DNA of 64,000 bases from Halocaridina rubra (taxonomy: Eukaryota > Arthropoda > Malacostraca > Decapoda > Atyidae), in NCBI GenBank assembly GCA_037179515.1, contig JAXCGZ010009869.1:1-64000 (forward strand), written 5' to 3'. Under the pieces are notes generated by a model. The model was not told the DNA's origin. It did no database searches and worked only from the letters and a program-made list of their open reading frames with translations. Below are positions 10,802-22,183 of the stretch, one piece after another (position 1 is the stretch's first letter; each line of letters opens with the position of its first letter). The position numbers and the translations under genes are program-made.

Positions 10802-11289
10802 CATTTGGCAATGGCTATTCTTTTACAAAAGTAAGAGTACACTTATTCGTAAACATGTAATTGAGCTAATAAGTAAGAGGGTAATACATAATGAAAAGAA
10901 ATATAGCATTCCTAGAAAATGGAGTTTACCTTGAGTTAGCAGATATCATAATAACAATAATCATATTGTAATAAAAATGTTAACAATTTAATGTTAATAA
11001 TAGAGTAGTAATAGTATCACTCGATGCAGGATCGTTATTATCGGCATCATCACCATATTTGTTTTCCTTACAATTAGAATAATTAGTTCTTAACTTAGAA
11101 ATCAAAAGAAGGCAATAATTATTTACATAAAGAATGGTTAGTGTTAAGTATGTGGTGAGTATGAATACTGGGTGAACAGTAGCTATTTGTTAGAAAGAAA
11201 ACTATATAGTTTGCCTTTGGAAGCTGTAAAGGAGAATTATTTTTTTAAGTTGTTCTGGAATATTGCTCCAGAGCGTTAGCTCTTTTAAT
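10802..11289 (-). mobile_element. LINE-F, 3' part of ORF2 and 3' UTR
   Basis: Minus strand 11289-11190 reads LKELTLWSNIPEQLKKIILL, the conserved end of CR1/L2-type RTs (LWNxIPxxLKxxxSLxxFK). It is the exact continuation of LINE-F at 15374 once LINE-C1 and one copy of its target duplication are removed. The AT-rich remainder to 10802 holds no recognisable gene and is probably the 3' UTR. Confidence 0.7.
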
Positions 11290-11391
11290 AGTGATCATCT
11301 TTGATTACCTAATTGTGATTACCTAATTGTGTTTACGGGAAAGAGCCCAAAGCTCGTATCTTCCCGTCTCCTGATCGGTTCCATTTTATAC

Positions 11392-13540
11392 TTAGTGATA
11401 CTTATCATACCTGTCCTTAAAACTATGGATTGAGATAGCATTAACTACCTCCTCGCTTAGCGAATTCCAATTATCAACTACTCTTACACTGAAAAAGTAT
11501 TTCCTTACATCCTGCGAAGAAGTTTTCTTACGAAGCTTCAAACTGTGACCTCTAGTTCTAGAGCCAGCCATATCAAAATATCGATCCCTATCCACTCTAT
11601 CATAACCATGAAGGAATTTAAAGACTGTCACCATATCCCCCCTCACTTTTCTAGCTTCGAGTGATGGTAAGTCTAATTCCCTCAGCCTCTCATCATAACT
11701 GAGATTGCGTACTTCTGGCACCAGTTTCGTGGCATGTCTTTGAACTTTTTCAAGCTTAGCTATGTGCTTTTTCAAGTGCGGATTCCAAAAGGGGGCTGCA
11801 TATTCGAGTTTTGGCCTCACATAGGTTACATAAATATTTCTGAACATTTCCTTGTCCATGTGCCTGAAGGCTACCCTTACATTTGATAAGAATGCATATG
11901 CTGCCCTTACTATGCCATTTATATGTATTTCTGGAGACAAATCTGCCAGTATGTTTACTCCTAGATCTCTCTCATTTTCTGTCTCTTGAAGTTGTACTCC
12001 AGCCACCGAGTAGTCAAGCTTGGGCCTTCTTGCACTTGTACCCATTCTCATTACCTTACATTTTGAAGTATTGAATTTCATTAGCCACTTTTCTGACCAC
12101 TCATGCAGATTATTTAGATCCTCCTGAAGTTCTCTACCATTGTTCTCGTTTTATACTTTCTTCACAATCTTTGCATCATCTGCAAACATATTCATGAATG
12201 AATTTACAGACTCTGGTAGGTCATTTACATATACAAGGAACAAAAGTGGCCCTAAAACTGAACCCTGTGGAACTCCACTACTAACTCTTCTCCATTCAGA
12301 CACTGAGTGCCTTACTCTAACCCTCTGTTCCCTTCCTTCTAAGTAAGTTTTTATCCATTCCAAAACATTTCCACCTATTCTAGCCATTGATTGCAGCTTC
12401 CATTATAATAAGTCTCCCATGTGGAACAGTGTCAAACGCTTTCTGGAAGTCTAGGAATATGCAATCTGCCCAGCCCTCTCTTTCCTGTAAGATTTGGCTT
12501 ACCTCATCATAAAATTCTAATAAGTTTGTTACTGTTGATCTACCTTCTCTGAAGCCATGTTGCCTCACTGACAAAAAGTTGAAGGATTCCAAGTGAAGAG
12601 AGATATGTTTCCTTAGTAGTTTCTCCATAACTTTGCAAACTATGCTGGTCAAGGAAACTGCTCTATAGTTCAGAGCCGTATCCCTCCTTCCCTTTTTGAA
12701 GATAGGTATCACATTTGTTTGTTTCCAGCATCTTGGAATCTCCCCCGACTCCAGTGACTCCTTAAATATGATACTTAGTGCCACTGATATTGTGTTTGCG
12801 CATTTTTTAAGCACATGAGGGGATATGTCATCGGGACCTGTAGCTTTATGAACATCTAAATCCATCAGCGCTTTGCATACCTCTGTGGCTGTAAGGTTGA
12901 TGTTCTCTAATACCGGCCCTTGAGCTTCTATCACTGCAATCTGAGGGGGTGGGGTATTTTCTACTGTAAATACTGACTGAAACTCCTTGTTCAATTCTTT
13001 GCAGATCTCTTCATCCGTCTCAGTGATGCTTCCATCCGCTCTCTTTAGCCTTAAAACCTGTTCTTTTACCTTCAGTTTTCCTCTGATAAAGCTGTGGAAA
13101 AGCTTGGGATTTTCATTAGCCTTCCTGGTGATGTCCCTCTCATAGTCTCTCTCTGCCTCTCTCCTTTTACTTAGGTAGTCATTTCTTGCTCTTTTGTAGG
13201 TTTGCCAGGCATTTATGTTTTTTCTCCTCCTATACCTTTTCCAGCATTTGTCTCTCCACTCCTTAGCTCTTTTACACCCATTATCGAACCATTTCTCTCT
13301 GGCATGAATTACACCTACTTTGGTGACAGGTATGCAGCAATCTACTATCTTCCCATATTTCTCACAAAAGATGTCATACATTTCTTGTACAGATTTGTTG
13401 TAAAATAAGGTTCTCCAGTCAATAACTGCAAAAAGCTCATTCATTTTGATGTAATCTCCTTTTGGATAGTTCCTCCTCATGTCCTCAGTGCCTCTACTCT
13501 CAGGAAGAATATCTTCAATGATATACTCCATCAACAACAC
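11392..13540 (-). pseudogene. LINE-C1 reverse transcriptase with CR1-type C-terminus
   Basis: Three adjoining ORFs (12380-13540, 12151-12387, 11392-12081) form one RT. Seen in order: a basic pre-RT linker with many Arg/Lys, the fingers (VIPIFKKGRRDTALNYRAVS), the LDFQKAFDTVPH motif, [20 protein letters not shown], the catalytic NMFADDAKIV, then thumb and the CR1 tail with WNPHLKKHIAKLEKVQRHAT and ending FKDRYDKYH. Breaks are a frameshift near 12385 and another near 12085-12150. The C-terminus ends 85 bp before the tail repeats. Confidence 0.9.
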
Positions 13541-14218
13541 ACAGTGGTCACTCTTTCCAATTGGTGGTTCATACTAAATTTTTTTAATATCCAACACATT
13601 ATCTGTGAACACTAGATCAAGTAGTGATGGCTCATCCCCACCCCTGGCCCTTGTTGGTTCCATTACATGTTGGTGTAGGAAATTCCCTTGTACGCAATCT
13701 AGGAATCTTGCCCCGAATGAGTCCTCACCACTGTGTGGGTCAAGATTTATTCAATCTATCTCTTTATGATTAAAGTCTCCCATAATCAAAATCCTACATT
13801 TTTTTTCCCGTGCCATGTTAACAACTGAGTTTATGACTTCAATAGTACCTATATGACTTTCCTCATAAACTTCAAGCCTATTTTGGTTCCTTGGTGGGTT
13901 GTATACAACAGTTATTATAATGCTCTCTGACCCAGTATTTATGCGAGCAACAAGAAATTCCTTGAACTCACTTTCTATAGCCAAGTTTATTTCTTCGACT
14001 TGAATCCTTTCACTTATGAGCAGTGCTATCCCTCCACCAGTCCTCTCAGATCTTTCAACCCTTAGTATTCTGAAACCCTTAGGAAAAACTGTGACACTGT
14101 TTATGTCCTCACTCAACTTAGTCTCTGTACTTGCTACTATATCTGCCTTACTGTTGTGAATCCTATCTTTTAATTCTACTGCCTTACCAGCTAATCCATC
14201 AGCATTTGCGTATAACAA
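13541..14218 (-). pseudogene. LINE-C1 AP-like endonuclease
   Basis: The ORF at 13751-14218 begins LYANADGLAGKAVELKDRIH, has the metal-binding Glu in ASTETKL, the RTGGGIALLI block, VVYNPPRNQ and the catalytic ILIMGDFNHKEID. A stop falls directly after IDx near 13750. The region to 13541 (SDHCVLLMEY-like in reverse frame) is the EN-to-RT linker. The same EN is seen at 31412-31936 in LINE-C3. Confidence 0.85.
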
Positions 14219-14220
14219 TC

Positions 14221-15248
14221 TTAATGAGGCCCCATCCCCCGATCTTCTGTCATTATCTTCTTTAGCTCCCCTTTGTCTGGAAGAACTCTGTAATGAAAAT
14301 TTTTCTTCTCTTCTTCATTTCTTTCATCATTTAACCTTCTTGCCTCTTGCAACAAGTTTTTGATCTTTCCCATCTCTTCCTGTGTTCTGTATTGTCTAAT
14401 GAACACTTCTTTGAATTCTTGAAGGTCTTTTAGACTTTTTTTTCTCAACAATATTTCCCTACATGTTTCCCCTCTCTCAAAGGTTACTTTTGTTGGTCTC
14501 AGCTTTCCTTCCCTCGAATATTTACCAGTTGGTGTATGTTTACAATATCCTCAGGACCACATACTACTCCAAGCTTTCTTATCAGGTCTACAACCCTAGC
14601 TTTATTTTCTTCAAGTCTCCCCTGCCATGTTGGCTCCTGGGACTCGCTTATGCCTGAGATTACCACTGTCTTCTCCTTATCAAGTGCCTGTCTGATGAGT
14701 GGGTTTGCCCTTTCCATCACAACGTCTTTCATTTTTTCAATTACTGTCTCTTTATAGTCAACTGTTTGTATGTTTTCCAGTGCCACCACCTTTACAGCCT
14801 CTTTTACTTCCACATTCCCCTTTTGTGCATCAGCAAAGGAAGTTTTCATGGCATCATTTTCCATATTCAGCTCCTGGATCTCTTTTCTGAACTGTTCAAT
14901 GTTTTCCTTAATCTGGACATTCCAAGCAGCAATCTCGTCTCTCTCAGAAGAGAGCAGTGAACTAACATCTAATTCCTTTAGGTTGTCATTCAGCTGTTTG
15001 TTTTTATCTTCTTGTTTAGAAAGTCTAGATTCTAGTTGACTCTTTTCCCCTTCCAGCATTTTTATTCTTTTTTCTAGTTCCTTTCTCTCCTGCCCTTGTG
15101 CTTTATTTGCTTCCTCCAAAGATCTTATTTGCTCTCTGAGTGTTTCGTTCTCTTTCATTTCTCCATCCATATTCTGAATTTTATCATCAAGGCTTATAAC
15201 CATTTCCTCTATATTCTTGATTTTCTGTTTGAGTCTCCTAATGGCCAC
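14221..15248 (-). pseudogene. LINE-C1 ORF1, coiled-coil RNA-binding protein
   Basis: The ORF at 14499-15248 encodes about 250 residues. Residues 1-140 are a heptad-rich coiled coil (long Glu/Lys/Leu pattern with regular Leu/Ile spacing). Residues 170-245 (TVVISGISESQEPTWQGRLE...IRKLGV) resemble the RRM-like domain after the coiled coil in L1-type ORF1 proteins. A frameshift near 14460-14499 separates the last 76 residues (14221-14451), which are again charged and helical. The 15248 start reads GTG; the true start may be elsewhere. ORF1 would coat the element RNA. Confidence 0.75.
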
Positions 15249-15394
15249 CCCTCCTACCGACCCATGGATGGGAGAGGTTTGGGACAGAGATGGCGTCGTT
15301 TTTATGTTCTCCCTCTCACAGAATATAGAAAGAAGACGAGAAAGAGGAAAACAAAAGAGAAAAAACTTTTAATGAACCTGCATCTGTGTTTGTT

Positions 15395-17000
15395 CTCTAA
15401 ATAAAGAGCCCACTACTCTGTCTAGTGTTGGTTTCCCTTATATCCCTGACTGTTTTGAAATTAAATAGCCAGCTAGGATAATGATGGTTCAAAATTTTGT
15501 ATACAAAAACGAAATTTGCATAGGTGACCTTGTTTTCTGCCCACAGCCACCCAAGCTCTTTGAGAGCTGGTGTGATGTGGTCATAATTTCCTTATTCCTC
15601 CCAGGCCAACTCGAGCTTCAAAATTAATAAGCCTCTGTATTCTATTTATCTGAGTCTTATTGGTAGCTTCCCATGCAGATGTGTCAAAAATTTATGTGAC
15701 TTAGGGCTTGAGATTCATCAACCATTATTTGAGTGATAGTCTCAAAATATTATACTTGATAAGTACATTACATTAGTGTTCTTGTAACCTTTTTCATACT
15801 TTATCTATATGGGGCTCAAACAACATGTACTTATCAAGTGTAATCTAAGATATTTTACTGTTTTGCTAGGAGTAATGATATTGCCTCAAAATTTTGTTGT
15901 TGTGTTTTCTGGAATTTGTGCTATTAGGTACCTTGAATAAAAAAAAATATGCATTGTGCTTTACTTTCGTTACTTAACTGCTCAATTTCTTAAAAATAGG
16001 TTTTAATTTTGACAGAGTGTTTTCTGCTCTTAAGGTTAACTCTGGGAGATTATTAATATCACCTCTAGGAGTAGCTGAGTGTCATCTGCATAATATACAA
16101 TTAGAGAGTCAGAAATGAAACAAGATAGATCATTTACATAAACATAGAAGAGGATAGGGCTAAAAATTGATTCTTGTGGAACACCAAGTGATACATTTTT
16201 TGGGGTAGAGATAATGCTGTTAAGACGGATAGACTCTGTGATTAAATGGATACTCTCTAAACCAAATCGGGTCAATAATTAGGTTGGTACATTTATTGAT
16301 AAGAAATTCATGGCTTACACTGTCGAAGGCTTTTGATAAATCTAATAATACAAGCAGAGAGATTTTTTCTTAGCTATATTATTGAGAATTCTATTAGTAG
16401 ATTTGAGCAATGCAGTTTCTGTCAAGAGTTTCGGTCTGAAACTGTGTTGATAAATAGCTATTAATCTGTTTGTCTAGATATGACATTTGTTGGCATGCAG
16501 CAATTTTTTCCAATATTTTAGAGATAAAAAATATAGTAGGTTGGCTCATGGCATCAGCCACCCGTTGCGATACTACGGCTGAAGGTTTTTTTTTTTTTAA
16601 CTTGAATAGGTCTGTCCAGGACAGTTCGATGTTAAGTCTTCCTTCAGTTACGGTTCTTTTTCTATGCCTACAGCTACACTGAATATTCTTGGATATTTAT
16701 TACACATCTTTTATTAGCCCTTCACATCTGACAAGTCATTACACTCTCCATCTCTGTTTCTCTTTACTTTATGTATTCTTTGTGCCCAGGCCCGATGAGG
16801 TCTGTTTTATTTTATAATTTTTTTGGCCCATCCTGGTGTCACAATCATAAAAAAAAAAAGGAAATAGGACAATAGTTTGTCACATCTTCTTTGTCCCCTT
16901 TTTATTCAGTGGTATTACATTTGATTTTTTCCAATAGTCAGGAAACCTTTTAGTAACAATGGAGGTGCTTATAATAGTTAAATTATAAGATACAATCATA
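15395..17000 (-). pseudogene. LINE-F reverse transcriptase, heavily decayed
   Basis: Recognisable stretches on the minus strand: VIPLNKKGTKK near 16905, KILEKIAACQQMSYLDKQIN near 16490, NVSLGVPQESIFSPILFYVY and the catalytic VYYADDTQLLL in the ORF at 16036-16275, and a C-terminal part near 15650 with TNKTQINRIQRLINFEARV and a LKELGWL-like run. These are CR1/L2-type RT blocks. A SINE3 sits between the first two. The final residues continue at 11289 beyond LINE-C1. Confidence 0.7.
16537..16858 (+). mobile_element. SINE3-like repeat with (A)n tail
   Basis: A block ending GGTGTCACAATCATAAAAAA interrupts the LINE-F RT; flanking TCCTATTTCC and CCTACTATAT on the minus strand may be decayed target duplications. 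Its last 100 bases match 44470-44567 (TGCCCAGG, GATGAGG, GGTGTCA, TCATAAAA in the same order). No clear A and B boxes are visible in the head, so class III origin is unproven. It could be the 3' end of an unknown LINE. Confidence 0.5.
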
Positions 17001-17860
17001 GATAGAGCATCTTTGTTGAATTGAAAGGGTAGACCATCTGGACCATAAGAGCCAGAGTGTGTTAAGCCCTTTATTGTAAGAATTATGGTTGCACAATCAA
17101 CAGGACTGATCTTGAAGAAATGCCATTCAAATAATTACTTATGTTTACTGAGTTGATGTTTTCTTGCGTTTTCTCATATGTATTTTTCTGCTTTGTCTTT
17201 CAACTCCGTAATATCATCATAACCATCTGAGGTAGTCTTTCCATTCGGTATCATGCTTCTTATCACTTTCCACGTTGCCGCTGTAAGATGTTTAGTCATT
17301 AAATTGTTTTTTGTTAAAACTTCATTTACTTATATCATTGAGGGATCTGACACGTTTCTTTTCTACTTTATAACATTCATGGAAAGTCATATCATATCTA
17401 TTCATTTCTAGCTCTTTTTGTATTTGATTTCTGATTTACATTGCCTCTTTGGTGTCATTAGTTAGCCAGAGGCTGAGGGGTGGGTTAGTTTTCTTGTTAC
17501 AATGGTTGCTCAATTATCTAGGTATTCATGAAAGGCTTTTGTTAGAATTTCAACCTGCAAATCGACATTATCTGCATTTAAGATACATTAAGTACATTTC
17601 TGTTGTTGATTAATGCTTCACAAGAGATATCAGGGGAGTAGGTTTTTAGGCACTGGGTTGTCTTGAAAAGAGGTTTCCTTTTGGGCTTGTTTATGTTTAG
17701 CATAATAATGTTGAGCTAATGAGCTGCACTTGGGAAGGGGACTACATCCCAATAGTGTATACTTTCCACTTTATTTCTTATTATCAGACTTATCAGAGTC
17801 CTTGAATTAGGGTTATACATGTCGGTTTTGTCACAATTTGTGTTATCTTCAAAGTGTTCA

Positions 17861-18330
17861 TCATCCTTTCATTTTCTTATCTGCACAAAGCAAGTCATCA
17901 ATAAAACCACCAAGTATGTATACGGGTTTATCTCTCACACAGATATTTCTGAATGTTTCTAGCAGAAAACTAAATGATCTGGAAGGTGATTTTGGGTGAT
18001 GGTAAACACACCAAATAATGTAAGATGGAAGTTTCTGATATCGCACAGTGATCCATATATCTTCGAGCTTTTCAGTTTTTTCTAGATTAGTGGTTATTTT
18101 TGATGCACTGAAATAAATTCTATCTCGAAATACAGACACCACCCCCTCGGTCATGGTCATTACAATATACTTTAAGCTCTTGGATATTCACATTCATAGT
18201 TTCAGTTGTGGGAAGAAGCCAAGTTTCACTCACACAAAGGATACCTTTGTTGTTGTCATTTGGTAGCATTATTAATTACTCAAAAAGAGCAAGAAGGGAC
18301 TGGGCGTTCACATGCACTAATGTTTCATTC
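17861..18330 (-). pseudogene. LINE-F AP-like endonuclease
   Basis: Minus-strand coding begins near 18330 as TLVHVNAQSLLALFE, the typical first strand of LINE endonucleases, followed by GILCVSETWLLPTTETMNVN with the metal-binding Glu. The ORF at 17861-18160 continues with the IWITVRYQKLP block, VYHHPKSPSRSFSF and YILGGFIDDLL, where active enzymes have GDFN; the Asp is changed to Gly and the Asn is replaced. A frameshift lies near 18160. Confidence 0.7.
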
Positions 18331-19280
18331 TTACCATGCTTCATTAGGGAGGCACCCATAGTCAGAGTTGTAGTTTGTTCTTGGGGGTGTCCATGCTTTT
18401 TTCGACTGTGAGATACCGCTTGGGTTTCATAGTCACAGGATGTTCTTGGGTTAGTCCATGGATCTTGGTGTCTGTACTTACCATTGGATGGGTAGCACTG
18501 ACTTGAGTATGTGCCATGGTATGATTGGGAAATCCCAAAGTTTGTGTTCCTAGGCGAGAGTCGAGGGTCATAAGAGCCATCTCTCCAGGAGAAGTTTCTC
18601 ATGCGTGGACGGCGATAAGAAAGGTTTGTATTGTGTCTCTTTCTGTGGTCTTGCTGATAGGGGATCTTTTCATAAGCTATTTGCTATTTTTTTCAGTATG
18701 GTTGTAGCTTTTAATATTTTGTGGATAATTCAGGTTTGCCCTCGCGAAATAGCTGGACAATTATGCCTGTAGGACGATCATTCAGTTTGTAAGCCACGTA
18801 TTTAGATCCTTCCGATATCGCTAATGGCAAGGAAATCCAATTTGGGTTGCGAGAAAGTTCCCATATCTAAACCTCTTCAGAGAGAATGCATTGATTGCTA
18901 GAAGTAGTTGAGAAGGACGCTATATCTTCTTCACTGTTTTGCAACCTATTATTTGGTTGCTTATTTGTGTTGGATAGTGTGATCAGGTTGTACTGGATGG
19001 TGACTGTTGTTGTGCTGTTAGGAGTGTGGTGAAGGAGGCTATTGTTTCATTACTGTTTTGCAATCTCTTACTTAACTGAAAATTTGTGCTAGACTGTGTA
19101 CTCAGGCTGTCTTATTGACTATCGATTTTATCCGGTTCATTCTCTTTTTCACTAGCACTGTCACATTCATCTTTCAGTACACTGAAAGAATTGTGAGTAG
19201 AGACAGAAAACATATTTTGCAACACTTAGGGATTGTTGATAGAAGAGACATCATCATTTTAGGTGACAGCACTGAATTGA
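18330..19280 (-). pseudogene. LINE-F ORF1 to ORF2 region, weak coding signal
   Basis: Upstream of the endonuclease the minus strand has a Ser/Tyr/Gln-rich open stretch (18345-18602) that could be the end of ORF1 or an N-terminal extension of ORF2. From 18602 to 19280 only short frames remain and I recognise nothing specific. Confidence 0.35.
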
Positions 19281-19320
19281 GAGGTGGAGATGTTTCTATT
19301 AGCTACTTCACTTGCTGACT

Positions 19321-19710
19321 GTGGTTGTAGTAAGGAGGCCTTATCTTTGCTGGCCATCAGCAAACTCTTTTCTGTCCATATTTTTGTTCATCCATTTATT
19401 ATTCATTTTTATATTCCTAAATATGTTTTTGTTTCCTATCTTCCCTTTTACCCTTCCTTCCTGGTGGTCCCCTAGGGTTAAAAGTGTGGATGCAATGCCA
19501 TCACCTCTACCTTCTTCACCATTACCCTATCCTGACTTTCCTCTGCCTCTCAAACAAGGCATTTCTTAATAAGTTTGTTGGAGGCTACTAACCCGAGGTA
19601 GAATATTTTGATGTTCTTGCTAATCTTTTCAGATTCACTACAGGTCTAGATAATTTCACCCATGGGCCCAACATAGCCCATCCACCCTAAAGGATGGATA
19701 TTTACAAAGA
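19321..19710 (+). mobile_element. LINE-B2, 5'-truncated 3' UTR insertion
   Basis: Plus strand matches the LINE-B 3' UTR seen at 4086-4450 (minus) and 43340-43660 (plus): the CTTTTACCCTTCCTTCCTGG block, the CCTATCCTGACTTTCCTC block and the GGGCCCAACATAGCCCATCC end. It closes with a terminal hairpin at 19681-19698. It splits the ORF1 of LINE-F. No coding sequence is included. Confidence 0.75.
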
Positions 19711-19719
19711 AGAGGAAGA

Positions 19720-19963
19720 AGCTGTTTCAACCAAGATTATCTCTTTTAAGTATGACAATGTTTGCTTCCAGCATTTCCACCTTGTGTTGTAAGGCTTGCA
19801 GCTTTTCAGCATCTGCTTACAGAATTGATACTTTATCTGCAAGACTTTCTATCATTCGATGTAGGTCTACTAGGTTGAGCATATTTTCAAACTTCACGGG
19901 TTTTACAATCAAAGTCTGAGATTGAAAGAGCTAGTCAAGTTCTCATTTTGATGAAGTATTCAT
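19720..19963 (-). pseudogene. LINE-F ORF1 coiled-coil fragment
   Basis: Minus strand from 19963 reads MNTSSK, then FENMLNLVDLHRMIESLADK, VSIL, ADAEKLQALQHKVEMLEANI and VILKRDNLG, with three stops. Leu/Ile residues fall on heptad positions, the pattern of LINE ORF1 coiled coils. The downstream part is displaced by LINE-B2. Confidence 0.55.
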
Positions 19964-20030
19964 GACACCTGAGCAGAGAGTGATTATATTAGAAATTATA
20001 TATTTTTTTACCTCTCTTTTAATGTTACAC

Positions 20031-20299
20031 TTTCTAATGTGTTGTGGAAAGAGTTCCACTACCTTTGTTTTGTTAAGAGTGTCTTTTCTATTTTTTTTCC
20101 CAATTCCCTTTTGATGTCATTATGTGAATGTTGGAAAATTATTTCCAAGGATGAACCAAACACTTTAGGAAAAATATTGATATCTACACTGAAATGGTTA
20201 GAAAGGTTAACTGTTATGATGAGAAAATTCTGTCGTGAATGGGAGAGGAACTGAGTCATAAGGGGAATACTATGTTCACCTAAGAAGGTCCTTTTTATG
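20031..20299. other. Unassigned 270 bp between LINE-F and LINE-A2
   Basis: Both strands have short open frames here (20059-20331 minus, 20039-20254 plus) but neither resembles a family I know. The A/T-rich sequence may be the 5' leader of LINE-F or flanking DNA into which LINE-A2 inserted. Confidence 0.4.
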
Positions 20300-21200
20300 T
20301 CCTGAGAGGATGTGGTTGAAATTGGTAACACGGGGAGAGACGCTCAAAATGCTTTCTGGTATGTTATAGCACTGTGTATTGCTAAAAGACCTATCACCTC
20401 TTATGACAAGGGCAAAGTCGTCTGCATAATTGAAGATACTGGCCCAAGGAGGCAATGTGACATCCATGATTTTTTCCATGAGACAGTTGAAGAGGAAGGG
20501 ACTGAGAATTCCACCATGAGGAGGTCCCATTTTCATGAAATGTGTAGGTGGAGTAGTGCCCATGTACTTTAACCCACGCATTGAGGTGTAGTATACTCAG
20601 CTTGATGCAGGAGAGAAGGTGTCCTTTGATCTGCTTGTCAACTAGAGCAGAGAGCATTGCTACAGATTGGAAATTTCAAAGTCCTTCTATTGGTCGAGGA
20701 AGATGATGAACCCATGGTGGTTATTTATTAATGATAGCATGGATGCTATGCATTCTGAAATGCTTAAGCCTTGCTGGTAGGCAAACATGCTCTCATGGAA
20801 ATGTTGGCACTTCCAGCTAAGTCTGTTCGCTACCAACTTTTCTGCTGTTTTGCTCAAGCAGCTTAAAAGGGATATAGGGCATGGGTTACATGGATACCTA
20901 GGTTTTGGGATGGGCAGAATATCCACCTTGTTCCATGAAGCTGGTGTGACTCTTTTGGTGTATGTGCACTTAATCAGTGATTCATCAAATACGTGATTCT
21001 GACTGCCCTCAAGGCTGTGTTCTTATAGCTCTTGCTTACTTTCCGCAGTTCGGTCAGGTGGAAAGGGTGTTGCGAGGTCTTCAGTGTTGATGGCTTCTTC
21101 AAATTCTTCCCATCTTGCAGTGGTGAGACCCTGTAGAGTTCTTCATGATGGGGACCTGAGTGGAGCTTCCCTCCCTACGAATTAGGTGAAGAGCTCTTCT
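20300..21200 (-). pseudogene. LINE-A2 reverse transcriptase, 3'-truncated
   Basis: The ORFs at 20687-20926 and 20276-20657 hold PIPKPRYPCNPCPISLLSCL, SKTAEKLVANRLSWKCQHFH, the GGILSPFLFNCLMEKIMDVT block and the palm motif as NYADDFALV. The conserved NGTPQGG is changed to MGPPHGG. Frameshifts lie near 20660 and 20930. Coding similarity to LINE-A ends about 60 residues after YADD. Confidence 0.8.
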
Positions 21201-21352
21201 GCTGCTTTTTATTTTGCATTCTTTTGTCTCCTCATGGACATGTTCTTGACTACCTGGAGGGCACGGCAAGAATCTACAGTAGGACAGTTTCTGTGCATCT
21301 TCCAGATGACATTGAGCCGGTGATTGAGTTCTTTGACTCTCTCATAGCAGCA

Positions 21353-22108
21353 TCACCTGTGGTGGTGATTTGCTTGTCCTGGTTTGAAGAGGTCGATAGA
21401 AGAGCCCACTGTGGCTTGCAAGTTGTTGGATAGATCAGCCTCATCTTGCTCAATATCCCTTGGAGATGTGTAATCTGAAAACCAATTTCTAAGGTGCTCC
21501 TGGAATCGGCTCCAGTTGGCCTTCTTTAAATTACACCGAGGAGGCAAAGCAGGGATTTGGAAGATGATCAAAATCATTAGCTTAAGGTGGATCCCATAGT
21601 GGCTGCTTGTGACATGAGAGTGAATTCCGTAAGTGGTGACTTGCCTTAAGGAGTTTGAGATGAAGCTGAGATCCAGCATTCCACCTCTGTTGTGAGTTGG
21701 TTCTTGGTCGTTGAGCATGATGATGTCCTCTTGATCACCCAGCAGACTCGTAATGTGCATGCCTACTGCATAAGTGTGACTGGACCTGAATCTAGGATGG
21801 TGCGTGATAAAATCACCAACTATTACTAGGTCAGTGAGGCTGGTTGTGCCAAAGAGGGCGGACAAGTCCATGTCACCGTCCAGCTGTCTGTTGATGTTGT
21901 AGAAGTTTACGATATTGTTTGATGTAGACAGTGAGGATGTAGATCCCCTCACAACAGTTGACAAATTGAGTGATTTCTTTGGCAAAAAAGTTCCTTTTGA
22001 CGAATGTGGCACTGCCTCTGTTCTCCCCTGGAGTTCAATATTGTTAGAATTCCTGGTATGCGGATACTTTGGGAATATTCTGTTCTGAACACAGGGTCTC
22101 CTGTTCAA
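21353..22108 (-). pseudogene. LINE-A2 endonuclease and linker
   Basis: The 251-residue ORF starts inside the endonuclease (the N-terminal strand near 22170 is in another frame). It contains GTFLPKKSLNL, VNFYNINRQLDGDMDLSALF, LVIVGDFITHHPRF, where GDFNAHH is the active form so Asn is replaced by Ile, HNRGGMLDLSFIS and SHYGIHLKL with the Ser-His pair of the EN C-terminus (SDHxPI-like). The linker RFQEHLRNWFSDYTSPRDIE precedes RT. Confidence 0.8.
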
Positions 22109-22183
22109 TGGCTACTAGGTGTTGAATTTTCACAAACCCTAAGCATTCCAAAGTAGGAACCCGATATTAGGCACCTTAAAGGC

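Larger units (their letters stand above)
11290..15365 (-). mobile_element. LINE-C1, nearly complete CR1-like LINE (4.1 kb)
   Basis: Minus strand: coiled-coil ORF1, APE endonuclease, reverse transcriptase and a 3' tail of ATTAGGTAATCACA-like repeats. It is flanked by the 8-bp direct repeat CTTTTAAT (11282-11289 and 15366-15373). Removing it restores the LINE-F reading frame across the site. ORF1 and ORF2 have only a few frameshifts and stops, making this the youngest-looking LINE in the window. Partial relatives lie at 29358-30007, 30680-33463 with 40560-41270, 41271-41898 and 55845-58425. Confidence 0.9.
15374..20030 (-). mobile_element. LINE-F, CR1/L2-like LINE, main part
   Basis: Minus-strand pieces of ORF1 (19720-19963), endonuclease (17861-18330) and RT (15395-17000) in correct order identify a second LINE family, distinct from LINE-C. 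It carries a LINE-B 3' end inserted at about 19321-19710 and a SINE3 at about 16537-16858; LINE-C1 split its 3' end. Decay is heavy, with stops every 20-60 codons. The 5' border near 20030 is a guess from the loss of coding signal. Confidence 0.7.
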
